A DNA stretch of 32,673 nt from Deltaproteobacteria bacterium (GCA_022843175.1 JALHOE010000089.1:1-32673), one strand, 5' to 3'; shown: positions 14,994 through 24,629, numbered from the stretch's first letter. The notes: generated by a model not told the origin, from the letters alone. Made by a program: numbers and translations.

Positions 14994-15338
14994 CTACTTG
15001 TAGACCGGCATCGCGCCGCCCTCGTCGCGCACGTCCGACGCGAACGTGTCTGCTGCGGAGTCGGGCAGGGAGAACTCCCGACCGGTGTCGGTGGGTGCCG
15101 TGTCGACGCCAGCGTCCGTCGCCGGCAGCGGCGTCTCGACCTCCACCTGTCCGCCGCAGCCCGCGAGCGCAGCCGTGAGCGCGAGCGCCGTCGCGTTCTT
15201 GCCGATGTACCTGCGGCTCGGCCCATGAGGGGTCGGCACGAGCCCAACGGGCAGCGACCGCGCGCAGAACGGACAGCATTCCTCCGCGACGCGGACGTGG
15301 CGCGCGCACGAGGGACACACGACATACGGGCTACGCAT
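14994..15338 (-). CDS. Zinc-ribbon protein with internal Tat/lipobox-like signal
   Basis: 114 residues. The N-terminus is a four-Cys zinc ribbon (C8-x2-C11 ... C22-x2-C25). It is followed by SRRYIGK (41-47), resembling a twin-arginine motif, a short hydrophobic stretch and LAGC with Cys61, a lipobox. The rest is an Asp/Thr/Ala-rich tail typical of lipoprotein linkers. If the signal works, about 40 residues with a zinc ribbon would precede the Tat motif, which is unusual. Otherwise it is a membrane-tethered zinc ribbon. Start at ATG 15338, six bases after a TAGACT hexamer, without a Shine-Dalgarno sequence. Function unknown. Confidence 0.75.
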   Translation of the reverse strand: MRSPYVVCPSCARHVRVAEECCPFCARSLPVGLVPTPHGPSRRYIGKNATALALTAALAGCGGQVEVETPLPATDAGVDTAPTDTGREFSLPDSAADTFASDVRDEGGAMPVYK

Positions 15339-15344
15339 CGCCGC

Positions 15345-15350
15345 AGTCTA
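15345..15350 (-). promoter_or_regulatory. Putative -10 hexamer TAGACT, N6 before ATG 15338
   Basis: On the minus strand TAGACT ends six bases before the ATG. This spacing gives a leaderless transcript. No Shine-Dalgarno sequence is present. Confidence 0.42.
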
Positions 15351-15394
15351 CGCGGCGCGCGCTCGAGTCATTTGTTCCCAAAAAGCCGTGCTGG

Positions 15395-16279
15395 CTACTT
15401 CGGCATCTTCAGGCAGCCCTCGAGCTTCTCGTAGGGCGCGTAGTAGAAGACGAACGAGCACATCTCGTCGTTGGTGCTCTCGCCGTACTTCACCGGCATC
15501 TCGCTCGGGTTGTCCCACTTGCAGCGGATGTGAACGGTGTCGCCCTTCTTGGCCTGGAACGACTTGAGCACCGTCGGCTGCTGATCGAACACCCACGGCG
15601 TGGCGTAGAGGATCTCGGCGCCCGGCGTCGCGCCGCGGCTGACCTCGATGCTCTTGCCCTTGGTGTGCATGTGGCCGAACACGCCGAACACGTTCATGTC
15701 GAACGGCAGCGTGCAGCTCATCACCTGTTCGACGTCCATCGCCTTCGCGGGGATCGCGAGGTCACGGTTGTCGAACCCGAACATGCCGGCCGGCGTCACC
15801 TTGGTCGCCGGGTCGACGACCTTCATCGTCATCGCGCCGGTGTCCGTCACGTCGGTCTTGCCGGCGTTGAGGAGGTGGAGCTGAATGAGGATCTGCTGAC
15901 CCTTGCCCAGGCGGAACCCAGCGCCCTGCGGCAGCTTCAGCGGGCCGCTGTCCACGCCGCCGCCGTAGAGCGGGATCCACGTCTCCTTCACGAGCAGCGG
16001 GCACTCGGAGAAGCCGTTCGGTTCGGCGGCGATCGTGTAGTACATGCCGAAGTGATGCGTCGCCTTGCCATAGGTCGGCGTGAGCTCGGTGATCACCGTC
16101 TCCCGGTCGGCGGGGAGATCCATCGTGTAGCAGAAGTATTTCTCGTCACCGGGCTTGAGGGTGTACGGCAGCGTCTTGAACGTGAGCTCGTTCGCTGCAG
16201 TGGCCGTGGGCTCGTCCTTGCTGCCACCACAGGCCGCGATCACCGCCAACGAGAGAGCGAACAACGACGCGAGCTTCAT
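15395..16279 (-). CDS. PHM-like copper type II monooxygenase-fold lipoprotein
   Basis: 294 residues. Lipoprotein signal to Cys17 (IAAC). The rest matches the two-domain fold of peptidylglycine/dopamine-type copper monooxygenases, and all six expected copper ligands can be placed: H75-H76 (ATHHFGMYY), H135 (LIQLHLLN), H203-x-H205 (GHMHTKGK) and M273 (NDEMCSFVFYY). The family uses ascorbate and oxygen to hydroxylate C-H bonds; the bacterial substrate is unknown. The length is close to the catalytic core of the animal enzyme. It should face the periplasm or cell surface. It has its own GGAGGAG two bases before the ATG and a TATACT hexamer further upstream. Confidence 0.82.
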   Translation of the reverse strand: MKLASLFALSLAVIAACGGSKDEPTATAANELTFKTLPYTLKPGDEKYFCYTMDLPADRETVITELTPTYGKATHHFGMYYTIAAEPNGFSECPLLVKETWIPLYGGGVDSGPLKLPQGAGFRLGKGQQILIQLHLLNAGKTDVTDTGAMTMKVVDPATKVTPAGMFGFDNRDLAIPAKAMDVEQVMSCTLPFDMNVFGVFGHMHTKGKSIEVSRGATPGAEILYATPWVFDQQPTVLKSFQAKKGDTVHIRCKWDNPSEMPVKYGESTNDEMCSFVFYYAPYEKLEGCLKMPK

Positions 16280-16281
16280 GA

Positions 16282-16288
16282 CTCCTCC
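16282..16288 (-). promoter_or_regulatory. Shine-Dalgarno sequence of the copper lipoprotein
   Basis: GGAGGAG on the minus strand, two bases before ATG 16279 (AGGAG-like core somewhat close). A leadered gene, unlike most neighbours. Confidence 0.6.
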
Positions 16289-16315
16289 AGCGCCGCAGGC
16301 ACGCGCGGCGCGCGG

Positions 16316-16321
16316 AGTATA
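16316..16321 (-). promoter_or_regulatory. Putative -10 hexamer TATACT for the copper lipoprotein
   Basis: TATACT on the minus strand, 36 bases upstream of ATG 16279, leaving room for a leader carrying the Shine-Dalgarno sequence. No clear -35. Confidence 0.4.
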
Positions 16322-16356
16322 CGGGACAGTTCCTCGCTGCGCGCCGACGCGCAGCG

Positions 16357-17751
16357 TCAGTCCGCGTCAAACGGGATGACCTCGGTCGAAGCGAGCTTCG
16401 GGATCGCCTTGGCGATCGGCTCCTTGAGATCGGCGGCCGTCCCGACGACCACGACCACGTAGTCGTCCGCGGACAAGCGCGCCTTGAGCGCCGCGTTGGC
16501 CTGGTCGCGCGTGACCCCCTGAATGTGGGCGACGTAGCCGGTGTGGTAGTCCGAGGGCAGGCCGTACAGATCTTCGTCGACCGCCTGGCGCACGCGCTTG
16601 AAGGCGGTGTCGATGTCGAACGCGTAGGACTCGCCGAGGTAGCTCTTGGCGAACGCGAGCTCCTGGTCGGTGATGCCCTTCTGCAGGAGCTCGTCGAACA
16701 TCGTGAGCTCGAGGGCGACGCACGCGGCCGCGTCGGTCGCGGCGGGGAACGTCCACATGGAGAAGGAGTCGCGGCGCCGGTCGATCGGGAGCCGGCTGTA
16801 GGCGCCGTACGACCAGCCGCGCACGCTCCGCACCTCTTTCATCAGGCGCGCGGTGAAGGTGCCGCCGAAGACGGTGTTGGCGACGTGGAGCGCGATGTGA
16901 TCGGGGTCGTTGGCGTGGGTGCCGAGCGCGCCGATCATGATCTGCGTCTGGGTGCGCGCCGGCTTGTCGACGAACACCAGGCGATGCCCCTTGGGGAACG
17001 TGGGCTCGGGCGTCGGATCGGCCACCGCGCCCCCCTCGGGCATCGAGCTCACGAGCGGGAGGATGATCTTCTTGGCGTCGGCCTCGGTGACGTCGCCCGC
17101 GATGCCGAGCACGACGTTGCCGCGCCGGACGTGGAGCTGGTGCGCCGCGACGACGTCGGCGCGCGTGATCCCGGGGATCGACTTGACCGTGCCGCTCGTG
17201 CCCCGCCCGTAGGGGTGCTTGCCGAACACCGCGCGGCGGAAGAACCTCGACGCGAGGCTCTTGTCGCTGTCGCGGGACTCGATGATCTCGGCGACGGCCT
17301 CGCGGCGCAGGCGCGCGAGCTCGTCCTCGGGGAAGGTGGGCTTGGTGAGGAGATCCTTCACGAGCGCCACGAACGGCTCGAGGTTGCGCCGGATGACCTG
17401 CGCGTGAATGTTGATCGACGACGCGCTCACGTCGACCGAGAGCTCGCCGCCGAGGCGGTCGATCGCGGCCTCGATGTCGTCGCTGCTCCGGCCCGCGGCG
17501 CCGCGGCGCAACATCCGCGCGAACAGCCGCGTCGAGCCGTGCTTCTCGTCGGTCTCGAGCGCGGAGCCCGAACGGAACGAGATCGACATATCGACGAGCG
17601 GCAGCTCGTGGCTCTCGACGAGGTAGGCGACGGCGCCACCCCCGGCGTCGATGCGCGTGGCGCGGGTTTCGGAGGGCGACTTCGCGGTGGCTTCGGTGGG
17701 CGCTTGGGTCATGAGGAGTGCGGTCGTGGCGATCCCGAAGAGGCGCTTCAT
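16357..17751 (-). CDS. M16-family peptidase homologue lacking the zinc site
   Basis: 464 residues. Signal peptide (MKRLFGIATTALLMTQ...ATA), then two M16 (pitrilysin/processing-peptidase type) half-domains. Where active members have HxxEH, this one reads R75-L-F-A78-R79 (GSTRLFARMLRRGA), so all three zinc/catalytic residues are replaced. The C-terminal half keeps the substrate-binding Arg/Tyr segment (ARLMKEVRSVRGWSYGAYS). Such a protein is the inactive partner of an active M16 subunit, as in mitochondrial processing peptidase and bacterial M16B pairs. Its ATG overlaps the stop of the active gene (ATGA), so the two are translationally coupled and probably form a periplasmic heterodimer. Confidence 0.9.
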   Translation of the reverse strand: MKRLFGIATTALLMTQAPTEATAKSPSETRATRIDAGGGAVAYLVESHELPLVDMSISFRSGSALETDEKHGSTRLFARMLRRGAAGRSSDDIEAAIDRLGGELSVDVSASSINIHAQVIRRNLEPFVALVKDLLTKPTFPEDELARLRREAVAEIIESRDSDKSLASRFFRRAVFGKHPYGRGTSGTVKSIPGITRADVVAAHQLHVRRGNVVLGIAGDVTEADAKKIILPLVSSMPEGGAVADPTPEPTFPKGHRLVFVDKPARTQTQIMIGALGTHANDPDHIALHVANTVFGGTFTARLMKEVRSVRGWSYGAYSRLPIDRRRDSFSMWTFPAATDAAACVALELTMFDELLQKGITDQELAFAKSYLGESYAFDIDTAFKRVRQAVDEDLYGLPSDYHTGYVAHIQGVTRDQANAALKARLSADDYVVVVVGTAADLKEPIAKAIPKLASTEVIPFDAD

Positions 17752-19241
17752 CGCCCGGGGGATCCGGGCGTCTTGTGTCGAAGCGGCTTGCGAGGCTTGT
17801 GCGCGACGGCTTCGTCGTCGCCCTCTTCTTCGTCGTCGTCGGCGCTGCCCGCGGTGCCGTCGGGGAGCACGTGGATGACGGTGCGGTGGGCGTCGACGAG
17901 ATACGTCTTCGCGACGCGGAGCACGTCTGCGGCGGTGACCTTGCGGTAGGCCTCGAGCCGGCTGAACCCGGCGCCGGGATCGCCGAGCACCGTATCGTAG
18001 AAGCCGATCTGCTCGGCCTTGCCGGACGCCGTCTCCATGCCCTGGAGGAACGACAGCTCGAGCCGGCTCTTGGCGCGCTCGAGCTCGTCGGCCGTGGGCT
18101 CCTTGCTCTTGGCCGCCGTGAGCTCGGTCGCGAGCGCGAGCTCGAGCTCCTTGGCCTTGTGCTCGCCGCGCGCGGTCACCCAGACCTCGTAGAGGCCGGG
18201 ATCGCTGAACGTGGAGACCCAGCCGCGGAGATCGGTCGCGAGCTCCTGCTGCTTGATGAGCGTGCGGTAGATGCGCGACGAGCGGCCGCCGAACAAGATC
18301 TCGTTGAGGATGGTGAGCGCGACGTGGTCGTCGTGCGTGAGCGGCGGCGCCTTGTAGCCGATCATCAGCTTCTCGGTCGCCGTGGGCTTCTTGACCTCGA
18401 GGCGACGCTCGGCGTCCTGGCCGGGCTCCTTCGGGAGGTTGCGCTCGGGGATCTTCGAGGGCGGGAGCTCGCCGTAGTGGTCCTGGATCAGCTTGAGCAC
18501 GGCCTCGGGCTGCACGTCGCCGACCACCACCACCGTCACGTTGTTCGGCGCGTAGTAGGTCTTGTAGAAGCTCTCGCAGTCCTTGGTGGTGAAGCCCTGG
18601 ATGTCCTCCATCCACCCGATGGTCGGCCAGTGGTAGGGGTGGGTCGTGAACGCGGTCTTGTAGAGCAGCTCGTTGACCGCGCCCTCGACGTCGTCGTCCA
18701 CGCGATAGCGACGCTCGTTGGCGACGACGTCCTTCTCGCTGCCCACCTGCTTGTCGCGGAGGACCAGGTTGGCGAGCCGATCGGCTTCGAGCTTCACCGC
18801 GAGGCCGACCTTCGAGGCAGGGAGGCTCTCGTGGTAGTAGGTCCAGTCGACCCACGTCGCCGCGTTGGACTCGGCGCCGTTCTCCTCGAGGATGCGATCG
18901 AACTCGCCGGCCGCGAGGTGCGACGTCTCGTTGAACATCAGGTGCTCGAAGAGGTGCGCGATGCCGGTCTTGCCCGGCTTCTCGTCGCGCGAGCCGACGC
19001 GCACCCAGGTGTGGTAGCTGACGACCGGGGCGCTCCGGTCGATGAGGAGCAGCACCCGCAGGCCGTTGCCCATGCGGTAGCGCTGCACCTTCATCGCCGG
19101 CCCGAACACCGCCTCGCCGTCGTATTCGACGCGGGCGAGCTCGCCGCGGCCGATGTTGAGGTTGTCGGTCAAAGAAGCCCTCGGCGCCCTGCACGACGCG
19201 ACACTCGCGACAGCGATCGTCATCACCATGGTCCTTAGCAC
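17748..19241 (-). CDS. M16-family zinc metallopeptidase, active subunit, lipoprotein
   Basis: 497 residues. Short lipoprotein signal with VASC at Cys17, then an M16B peptidase: zinc motif H96-L-F-E99-H100 (GIAHLFEHLMF) with the distal Glu176 (EKDVVANERR), 76 residues after the second His as usual. The C-terminal half has SSRIYRTLI and an acidic DDDEEEGDDE patch before a basic tail. It degrades or processes peptides in the envelope; the target is unknown. The start is uncertain: GTG 19241 follows a TACACT hexamer by seven bases and gives an Arg-containing n-region, so I prefer it. ATG 19229 or 19223 would follow an AAGGA. Operon with the inactive subunit. Confidence 0.9.
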   Translation of the reverse strand: MLRTMVMTIAVASVASCRAPRASLTDNLNIGRGELARVEYDGEAVFGPAMKVQRYRMGNGLRVLLLIDRSAPVVSYHTWVRVGSRDEKPGKTGIAHLFEHLMFNETSHLAAGEFDRILEENGAESNAATWVDWTYYHESLPASKVGLAVKLEADRLANLVLRDKQVGSEKDVVANERRYRVDDDVEGAVNELLYKTAFTTHPYHWPTIGWMEDIQGFTTKDCESFYKTYYAPNNVTVVVVGDVQPEAVLKLIQDHYGELPPSKIPERNLPKEPGQDAERRLEVKKPTATEKLMIGYKAPPLTHDDHVALTILNEILFGGRSSRIYRTLIKQQELATDLRGWVSTFSDPGLYEVWVTARGEHKAKELELALATELTAAKSKEPTADELERAKSRLELSFLQGMETASGKAEQIGFYDTVLGDPGAGFSRLEAYRKVTAADVLRVAKTYLVDAHRTVIHVLPDGTAGSADDDEEEGDDEAVAHKPRKPLRHKTPGSPGR

Positions 19242-19248
19242 GGGGGAC

Positions 19249-19254
19249 AGTGTA
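19249..19254 (-). promoter_or_regulatory. Putative -10 hexamer TACACT, N7 before GTG 19241
   Basis: Identical hexamer and identical seven-base spacing to the one before GTG 27198. It supports GTG 19241 as a leaderless start. Confidence 0.45.
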
Positions 19255-19302
19255 CGCCGGACAACCGCTCGCTTGCGCTGGCGGCTCCCGGGCGCGGCTA
19301 CC

Positions 19303-20517
19303 TCACGGCCCTACAACGCGATTGCGCCCGCCGCCCTTGGCAGCGTAGAGCCGCTGGTCGGCGCGGGCGACGAGCACGTCGCCGTCGAGCGAGCGCGGCA
19401 TCTCCGCGCGCGGGTCGTAGAGCTCGATGAGCGTGGACACGCCGAACGACGAGGTGACCGGGATCGCTCCACCCTGCCACGGCACCGCCAGCCGCTCGAT
19501 GCCACGACGCAGGCGCTCGGCGAAGAGCACCGCGTTCGGCGCGTCGATGCCGCGCGCGAGCAGCGCGAACTCCTCGCCGCCGATCCGAGCGAACACGTCT
19601 TCGACGCGGATCGCCTTGGAAATGGCGCCCGCGACGCCGCGCAGCACCGCGTCGCCCGCGGGGTGGCCGTAGGTGTCGTTGACCTTTTTGAAGTGGTCGA
19701 TGTCGAGGAGGATGAGCGACAGCTGCGTGCGGTGGCGGAGCGCGTGGGCGATCTCGCTCTTGAGACGCTCGCCGAAATGCTTGCGGTTGTACGCGCGCGT
19801 GAGCGGATCGCGGACGGCCGACTCGTAGAGCTGCTGCTGCAGCTGAGCCTCCATCTCGTCCATGAAGGTGAAGCGCACGATCACCTCGGTGCCGACCTGC
19901 ACCCGATCGCCGTCCTTGAGCATGCGGAAGGTGACCTTCTGCTCCTCCACCCACGTGCCGTTGGTGGAGCCGAGGTCCTCGAGCACGTACGCGCCCTCGC
20001 CCTGCTTCACGATCCGCGCGTGCTTGCGCGACACGCCGTCCGAATCGAGGTGAATGCCGCTCTGCGGCCCGCGACCGAGCACCGTCTCGTCCGCCGAGAG
20101 CTTGAACATCTCGCCAGCGCGCGCGCCCTGCAGCACCGTGACATAGGCCTTCTTGCTCGCCTGCGCGGCCGACGGTCGATACGCCGGCGCGCCGACGACC
20201 GTGGCGCCGACCCGGGTCTGCTCGATGTCGTCGTCGCCGAGCGAGTCGAGCTTGGGCGGGAGCATCGACGAGAGGAGGAAGTCCGACGGTGCAGAGGGCG
20301 GCGGAGGGGGCGGAGGCGGAGGAGGAGGAGGCTCCGGCGGGCGCCCGTGCTCGAACGCTCCCGGCGGCACCGGGACGTTGCCGTAGTGCGGGCTCTGCGG
20401 GGCGGGCCGGCCCTGGCGCACCGGCGGGACCTCGACCAACGGCGTGTGCTCGTCGGGCTCTTGGCGCACGTCGCGTCGCGGCGGCGGCCTGGGGGGGAGC
20501 TTGGGAGGGTCGGCCAT
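19303..20517 (-). CDS. FHA-GGEEF diguanylate cyclase
   Basis: 404 residues. Disordered Pro-rich N-terminus (1-120) with a run of 12 prolines at 63-74, then an FHA phosphothreonine-binding domain (about 124-217: VLGRGPQSGIHL, GVSRKHARI, LGSTNGTW), a Gln-rich linker, and a GGDEF domain (about 235-400) with DPLTRAYNRKHF, LDIDHFKKVNDTYGH and the active GGEEF at 313-317. RVED at 304-307 is the RxxD inhibitory site five residues before GGEEF, so c-di-GMP product inhibition is expected. The FHA domain should tie c-di-GMP synthesis to Ser/Thr-kinase signalling. Cytoplasmic. Its ATG directly follows the stop of the GH1 gene, so it is co-translated with it. Confidence 0.93.
   Translation of the reverse strand: MADPPKLPPRPPPRRDVRQEPDEHTPLVEVPPVRQGRPAPQSPHYGNVPVPPGAFEHGRPPEPPPPPPPPPPPPSAPSDFLLSSMLPPKLDSLGDDDIEQTRVGATVVGAPAYRPSAAQASKKAYVTVLQGARAGEMFKLSADETVLGRGPQSGIHLDSDGVSRKHARIVKQGEGAYVLEDLGSTNGTWVEEQKVTFRMLKDGDRVQVGTEVIVRFTFMDEMEAQLQQQLYESAVRDPLTRAYNRKHFGERLKSEIAHALRHRTQLSLILLDIDHFKKVNDTYGHPAGDAVLRGVAGAISKAIRVEDVFARIGGEEFALLARGIDAPNAVLFAERLRRGIERLAVPWQGGAIPVTSSFGVSTLIELYDPRAEMPRSLDGDVLVARADQRLYAAKGGGRNRVVGP
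20296..20331 (-). repeat. Polyproline-coding GGC/GGA-rich tract
   Basis: Twelve consecutive proline codons of the FHA-GGEEF protein. On the plus strand the tract and its flanks read as a nearly pure G/A-rich run. A prolines-in-a-row stretch like this needs EF-P for smooth translation. Confidence 0.8.
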
Positions 20518-22077
20518 TCAACGAGGTCCGGGACAGGGCGTGGGCGCGGCGTACGCAGGGAGTCCGTCGATCGTCGCCGCGGTGATCTTCTTCTGCTCGG
20601 CGATCTGCTTGAACAGCGCGGCGGCTCGGGTCGGCTTCCGCGTCTTGGCGGGGGAAGCATAGTCGATCTGGAACAAGCCAAAGCGCGGGCAAAAACCGCG
20701 GTCCCACTCGAAGTTGTCGGTGAGCGACCAGTAGTAGTAGCCGCGCACGTCGACGCCGTCCCGGATCGCGCCGGACACCTCCCACAGGTGCTCGGCGAGG
20801 TAGCGCGACTTGTTGACGTCCTTGGAGTCGCCGGTGCCGTTCTCGGTGATGTACACCGGCAACTTGTACGGCTTGAGCTGGTTGAGGACCTGCCGCAGCC
20901 CGTGCGGATAGATGTCCCAGCTCATGTCGGTCTTCGGCAGATCCGTCGGCAGGTGGTCGTACGCCGGGACCCCGCCGATGAACTTGAGCTGCAGCGTCGC
21001 GTCGACGGTGGAGACGCCGTAGTAGTTCACGCCGATGTAATCGACGGTGCCCTTGAGCGCCGGATCGGCCTTCTTGTCGTTGGGGCCGTCGAGCTTGCCG
21101 TCGAGGTCGTCGTCCCAGTCGCCGAAGACCAGGGCGTTGTACATCCACTGGTTCCACACGTAGTCGGTCTTCTTCGCCGCCTCGACGTCGCGCTCCTCGC
21201 AGTGATCGAGCGGCACGAAGATGCGGTTGTGCTTGGCGATCGACACCGCCACGGCGCGGCCGGTGCCGGCGTCGACCGTGTCGGCCTCGTGCAGCGCGCG
21301 GTAGCCGGCGACGTGCGCCTTCACCAGCTTCTTGGCGGCGTTGAACATCCGATCGATGTCGAGCGGCGGCCCCGGCGGGTGCGCGCCGACGAGGTACGCA
21401 CCGACGAGCAGGACCAGCGGCTCGTTGATCGTGATCCAGTCGTCGACCTCGGCGCCGAACTCCTTGCCCATGCGCTTGCACCACTCGCCGAACATCGGCG
21501 CCATCTCGTCGCGCTCGAAGGTCTGCGGCTCGCGCGGCTTGGTGATGTCGTCGAGGTAGTCGGGCGTGGCGAAGTGATGGAGGGTGACCATCGGGCGGAT
21601 GCCCGCGGCTTTGAGCGCCGTGAGGAGCGCGTGGTAGGCGTCGAGGCCCGCTTTGTCGGGCGTGTTGCTGTCGAACGACGCGCGCGTGGGGTAGATGCGC
21701 GACCACTCGATCGAGAAGCGGTAGGCGTTGGCGCCGGCCGCTTTGAGCGCGTTGACGTCGTCCTCGATGTGGGCGAACGCGTCCGGTCCGTTGTCCGGCT
21801 TGTCGCCGGCCGCGACCTTCCCGGGCACGTTGGCCCATTGGTACCAGTCCGCGTGGGTGAGGCCCTTCTCGATCTGCATGCCGGCGGACGCGGCGCCGAA
21901 GAGGAACCCCGCGGGGAACGTGGCCTCGGCTGCCTTGTCACGCACGTAGGGAGTGACGCGCGAGCCCGGCTTGCACTCGTCGACCTCTCCCCCCGCGTCG
22001 GTGGGCGGCGTCGTCACATCGTTGGACGAGCACGCTGCGACCAAGAACGCTGCGACGACAGCCCTGTTCAGCGCCAT
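20518..22077 (-). CDS. Glycoside hydrolase family 1 beta-glycosidase, lipoprotein
   Basis: 519 residues from ATG 22077. Lipoprotein signal with VAAC at Cys16, a Thr/Asp linker, then a complete GH1 barrel: FPAGFLFGAASAGMQIEKG entry, WSRIYPT, acid/base Glu219 in TINEPL, nucleophile Glu412 in YITENGTGD and the aglycone-side YYYWSLTDNFEWDRGF. It hydrolyses beta-linked glucosides or related sugars, here at the cell surface or periplasm, while most GH1 enzymes are cytoplasmic. The open frame extends to 22227, but the signal peptide fixes 22077. Stop and next start abut (TGAATG), linking it to the diguanylate cyclase. An 89-bp divergent gap separates it from the thioredoxin gene. Confidence 0.92.
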   Translation of the reverse strand: MALNRAVVAAFLVAACSSNDVTTPPTDAGGEVDECKPGSRVTPYVRDKAAEATFPAGFLFGAASAGMQIEKGLTHADWYQWANVPGKVAAGDKPDNGPDAFAHIEDDVNALKAAGANAYRFSIEWSRIYPTRASFDSNTPDKAGLDAYHALLTALKAAGIRPMVTLHHFATPDYLDDITKPREPQTFERDEMAPMFGEWCKRMGKEFGAEVDDWITINEPLVLLVGAYLVGAHPPGPPLDIDRMFNAAKKLVKAHVAGYRALHEADTVDAGTGRAVAVSIAKHNRIFVPLDHCEERDVEAAKKTDYVWNQWMYNALVFGDWDDDLDGKLDGPNDKKADPALKGTVDYIGVNYYGVSTVDATLQLKFIGGVPAYDHLPTDLPKTDMSWDIYPHGLRQVLNQLKPYKLPVYITENGTGDSKDVNKSRYLAEHLWEVSGAIRDGVDVRGYYYWSLTDNFEWDRGFCPRFGLFQIDYASPAKTRKPTRAAALFKQIAEQKKITAATIDGLPAYAAPTPCPGPR

Positions 22078-22088
22078 TCGAACCGGAG

Positions 22089-22094
22089 AAGGTA
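22089..22094 (-). promoter_or_regulatory. Putative -10 hexamer TACCTT, N11 before GH1 ATG
   Basis: On the minus strand, 11 bases before ATG 22077; implies a leader of a few bases at most. No Shine-Dalgarno sequence. Confidence 0.35.
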
Positions 22095-22152
22095 CGCGAA
22101 ATGGCCGCGCTCGGCAGCGGAAAACGAGCGAGCGGGCCCCTCTGGACGATCG

Positions 22153-22158
22153 TAGTAT
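22153..22158 (+). promoter_or_regulatory. Putative -10 hexamer TAGTAT, N8 before ATG 22167
   Basis: Eight bases before the thioredoxin gene's ATG, no Shine-Dalgarno sequence; forms a divergent promoter pair with the GH1 hexamer at 22089-22094. Confidence 0.42.
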
Positions 22159-22166
22159 GGGCGGCG

Positions 22167-22685
22167 ATGCGTTCTCTTCTCGCAGTCGCGGTCCTCGCGA
22201 TCGCCTCCTGTACGGGCAACCGGGCAACGAAAACCGACGGCGCGACCCACCCGCTCGCGCGCAAGCCGGCGCCGGACATCGCGCTGAAGCTCAAGGACGG
22301 GTCCGCCTTCCACCCGAGGGACGCGGTCGGGAAAGTCCTGGTTCTCGACTTCTGGGCAACCTGGTGTGCCCCCTGCAAGGCGTCCTTCCCCAAGATCGAC
22401 GCGATCTACCAGAAGCATAAATCGAAGGGGCTCGAGGTCATCGCGATCAACGAGGACGAGGACCACAGCAAGGTCCAGCCGTTCCTCGACGAGGTGAAGC
22501 CGAGCTTCCAGATCGCGTTCGACAACGCCGGAAAGGGCGCCGAGGCGTTCGGCGTCGAGACGATGCCCTCGTCGTTCATCCTCGATCGGCGGGGGGTCGT
22601 CCGCTACGCGCACTCCGGCTACCACCCGGACGACTCCGCGACGATCGAAGCTGAGGTCGAGGAGCTGTTGGCCGAGGCGCCGTAG
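22167..22685 (+). CDS. TlpA/ResA-like thioredoxin-fold lipoprotein
   Basis: 172 residues. Lipoprotein signal to Cys15 (IASC), then a thioredoxin fold with the redox motif W66-C67-A-P-C70 in FWATWCAPCKASFPK, and the cis-Pro region ETMPSSFILD. The GKVLVLDFWATWC lead-in is typical of TlpA/ResA membrane-anchored thioredoxins that reduce disulphides outside the cytoplasm (cytochrome c maturation or envelope proteins). Many Cys-rich exported proteins are encoded nearby, but a direct link is only suggestive. Start at ATG 22167 because of the signal peptide; the frame is open upstream to 22101. It stands alone before the signalling cluster. Confidence 0.9.
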   Translation: MRSLLAVAVLAIASCTGNRATKTDGATHPLARKPAPDIALKLKDGSAFHPRDAVGKVLVLDFWATWCAPCKASFPKIDAIYQKHKSKGLEVIAINEDEDHSKVQPFLDEVKPSFQIAFDNAGKGAEAFGVETMPSSFILDRRGVVRYAHSGYHPDDSATIEAEVEELLAEAP

Positions 22686-22743
22686 CGGCTCCAACGTGCG
22701 CCAGCGCGAGCGGGGCGACCCTTCAAAACCGGCGCATGCGTGC

Positions 22744-22749
22744 TACGGT
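22744..22749 (+). promoter_or_regulatory. Putative -10 hexamer TACGGT, N8 before kinase ATG
   Basis: Eight bases before ATG 22758; a TTCAAA at 22722-22727 with a 16-base spacer is a possible -35. No Shine-Dalgarno sequence. Confidence 0.4.
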
Positions 22750-22757
22750 TTGCGGCC

Positions 22758-24629
<1,872 letters not shown>

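Noticed and set aside
16525-19238. Long plus-strand open frames opposite the M16 genes
   Set aside because: No recognisable domain and biased composition; the minus strand carries the HxxEH peptidase pair.
20270-20340. G-rich plus-strand tract as a regulatory G-quadruplex
   Set aside because: It is fully explained by proline codons on the minus strand; no independent sign of function.
19153-22155. 1000-codon plus-strand open frame opposite the cyclase and GH1 genes
   Set aside because: Shadow of two well-supported minus-strand genes.
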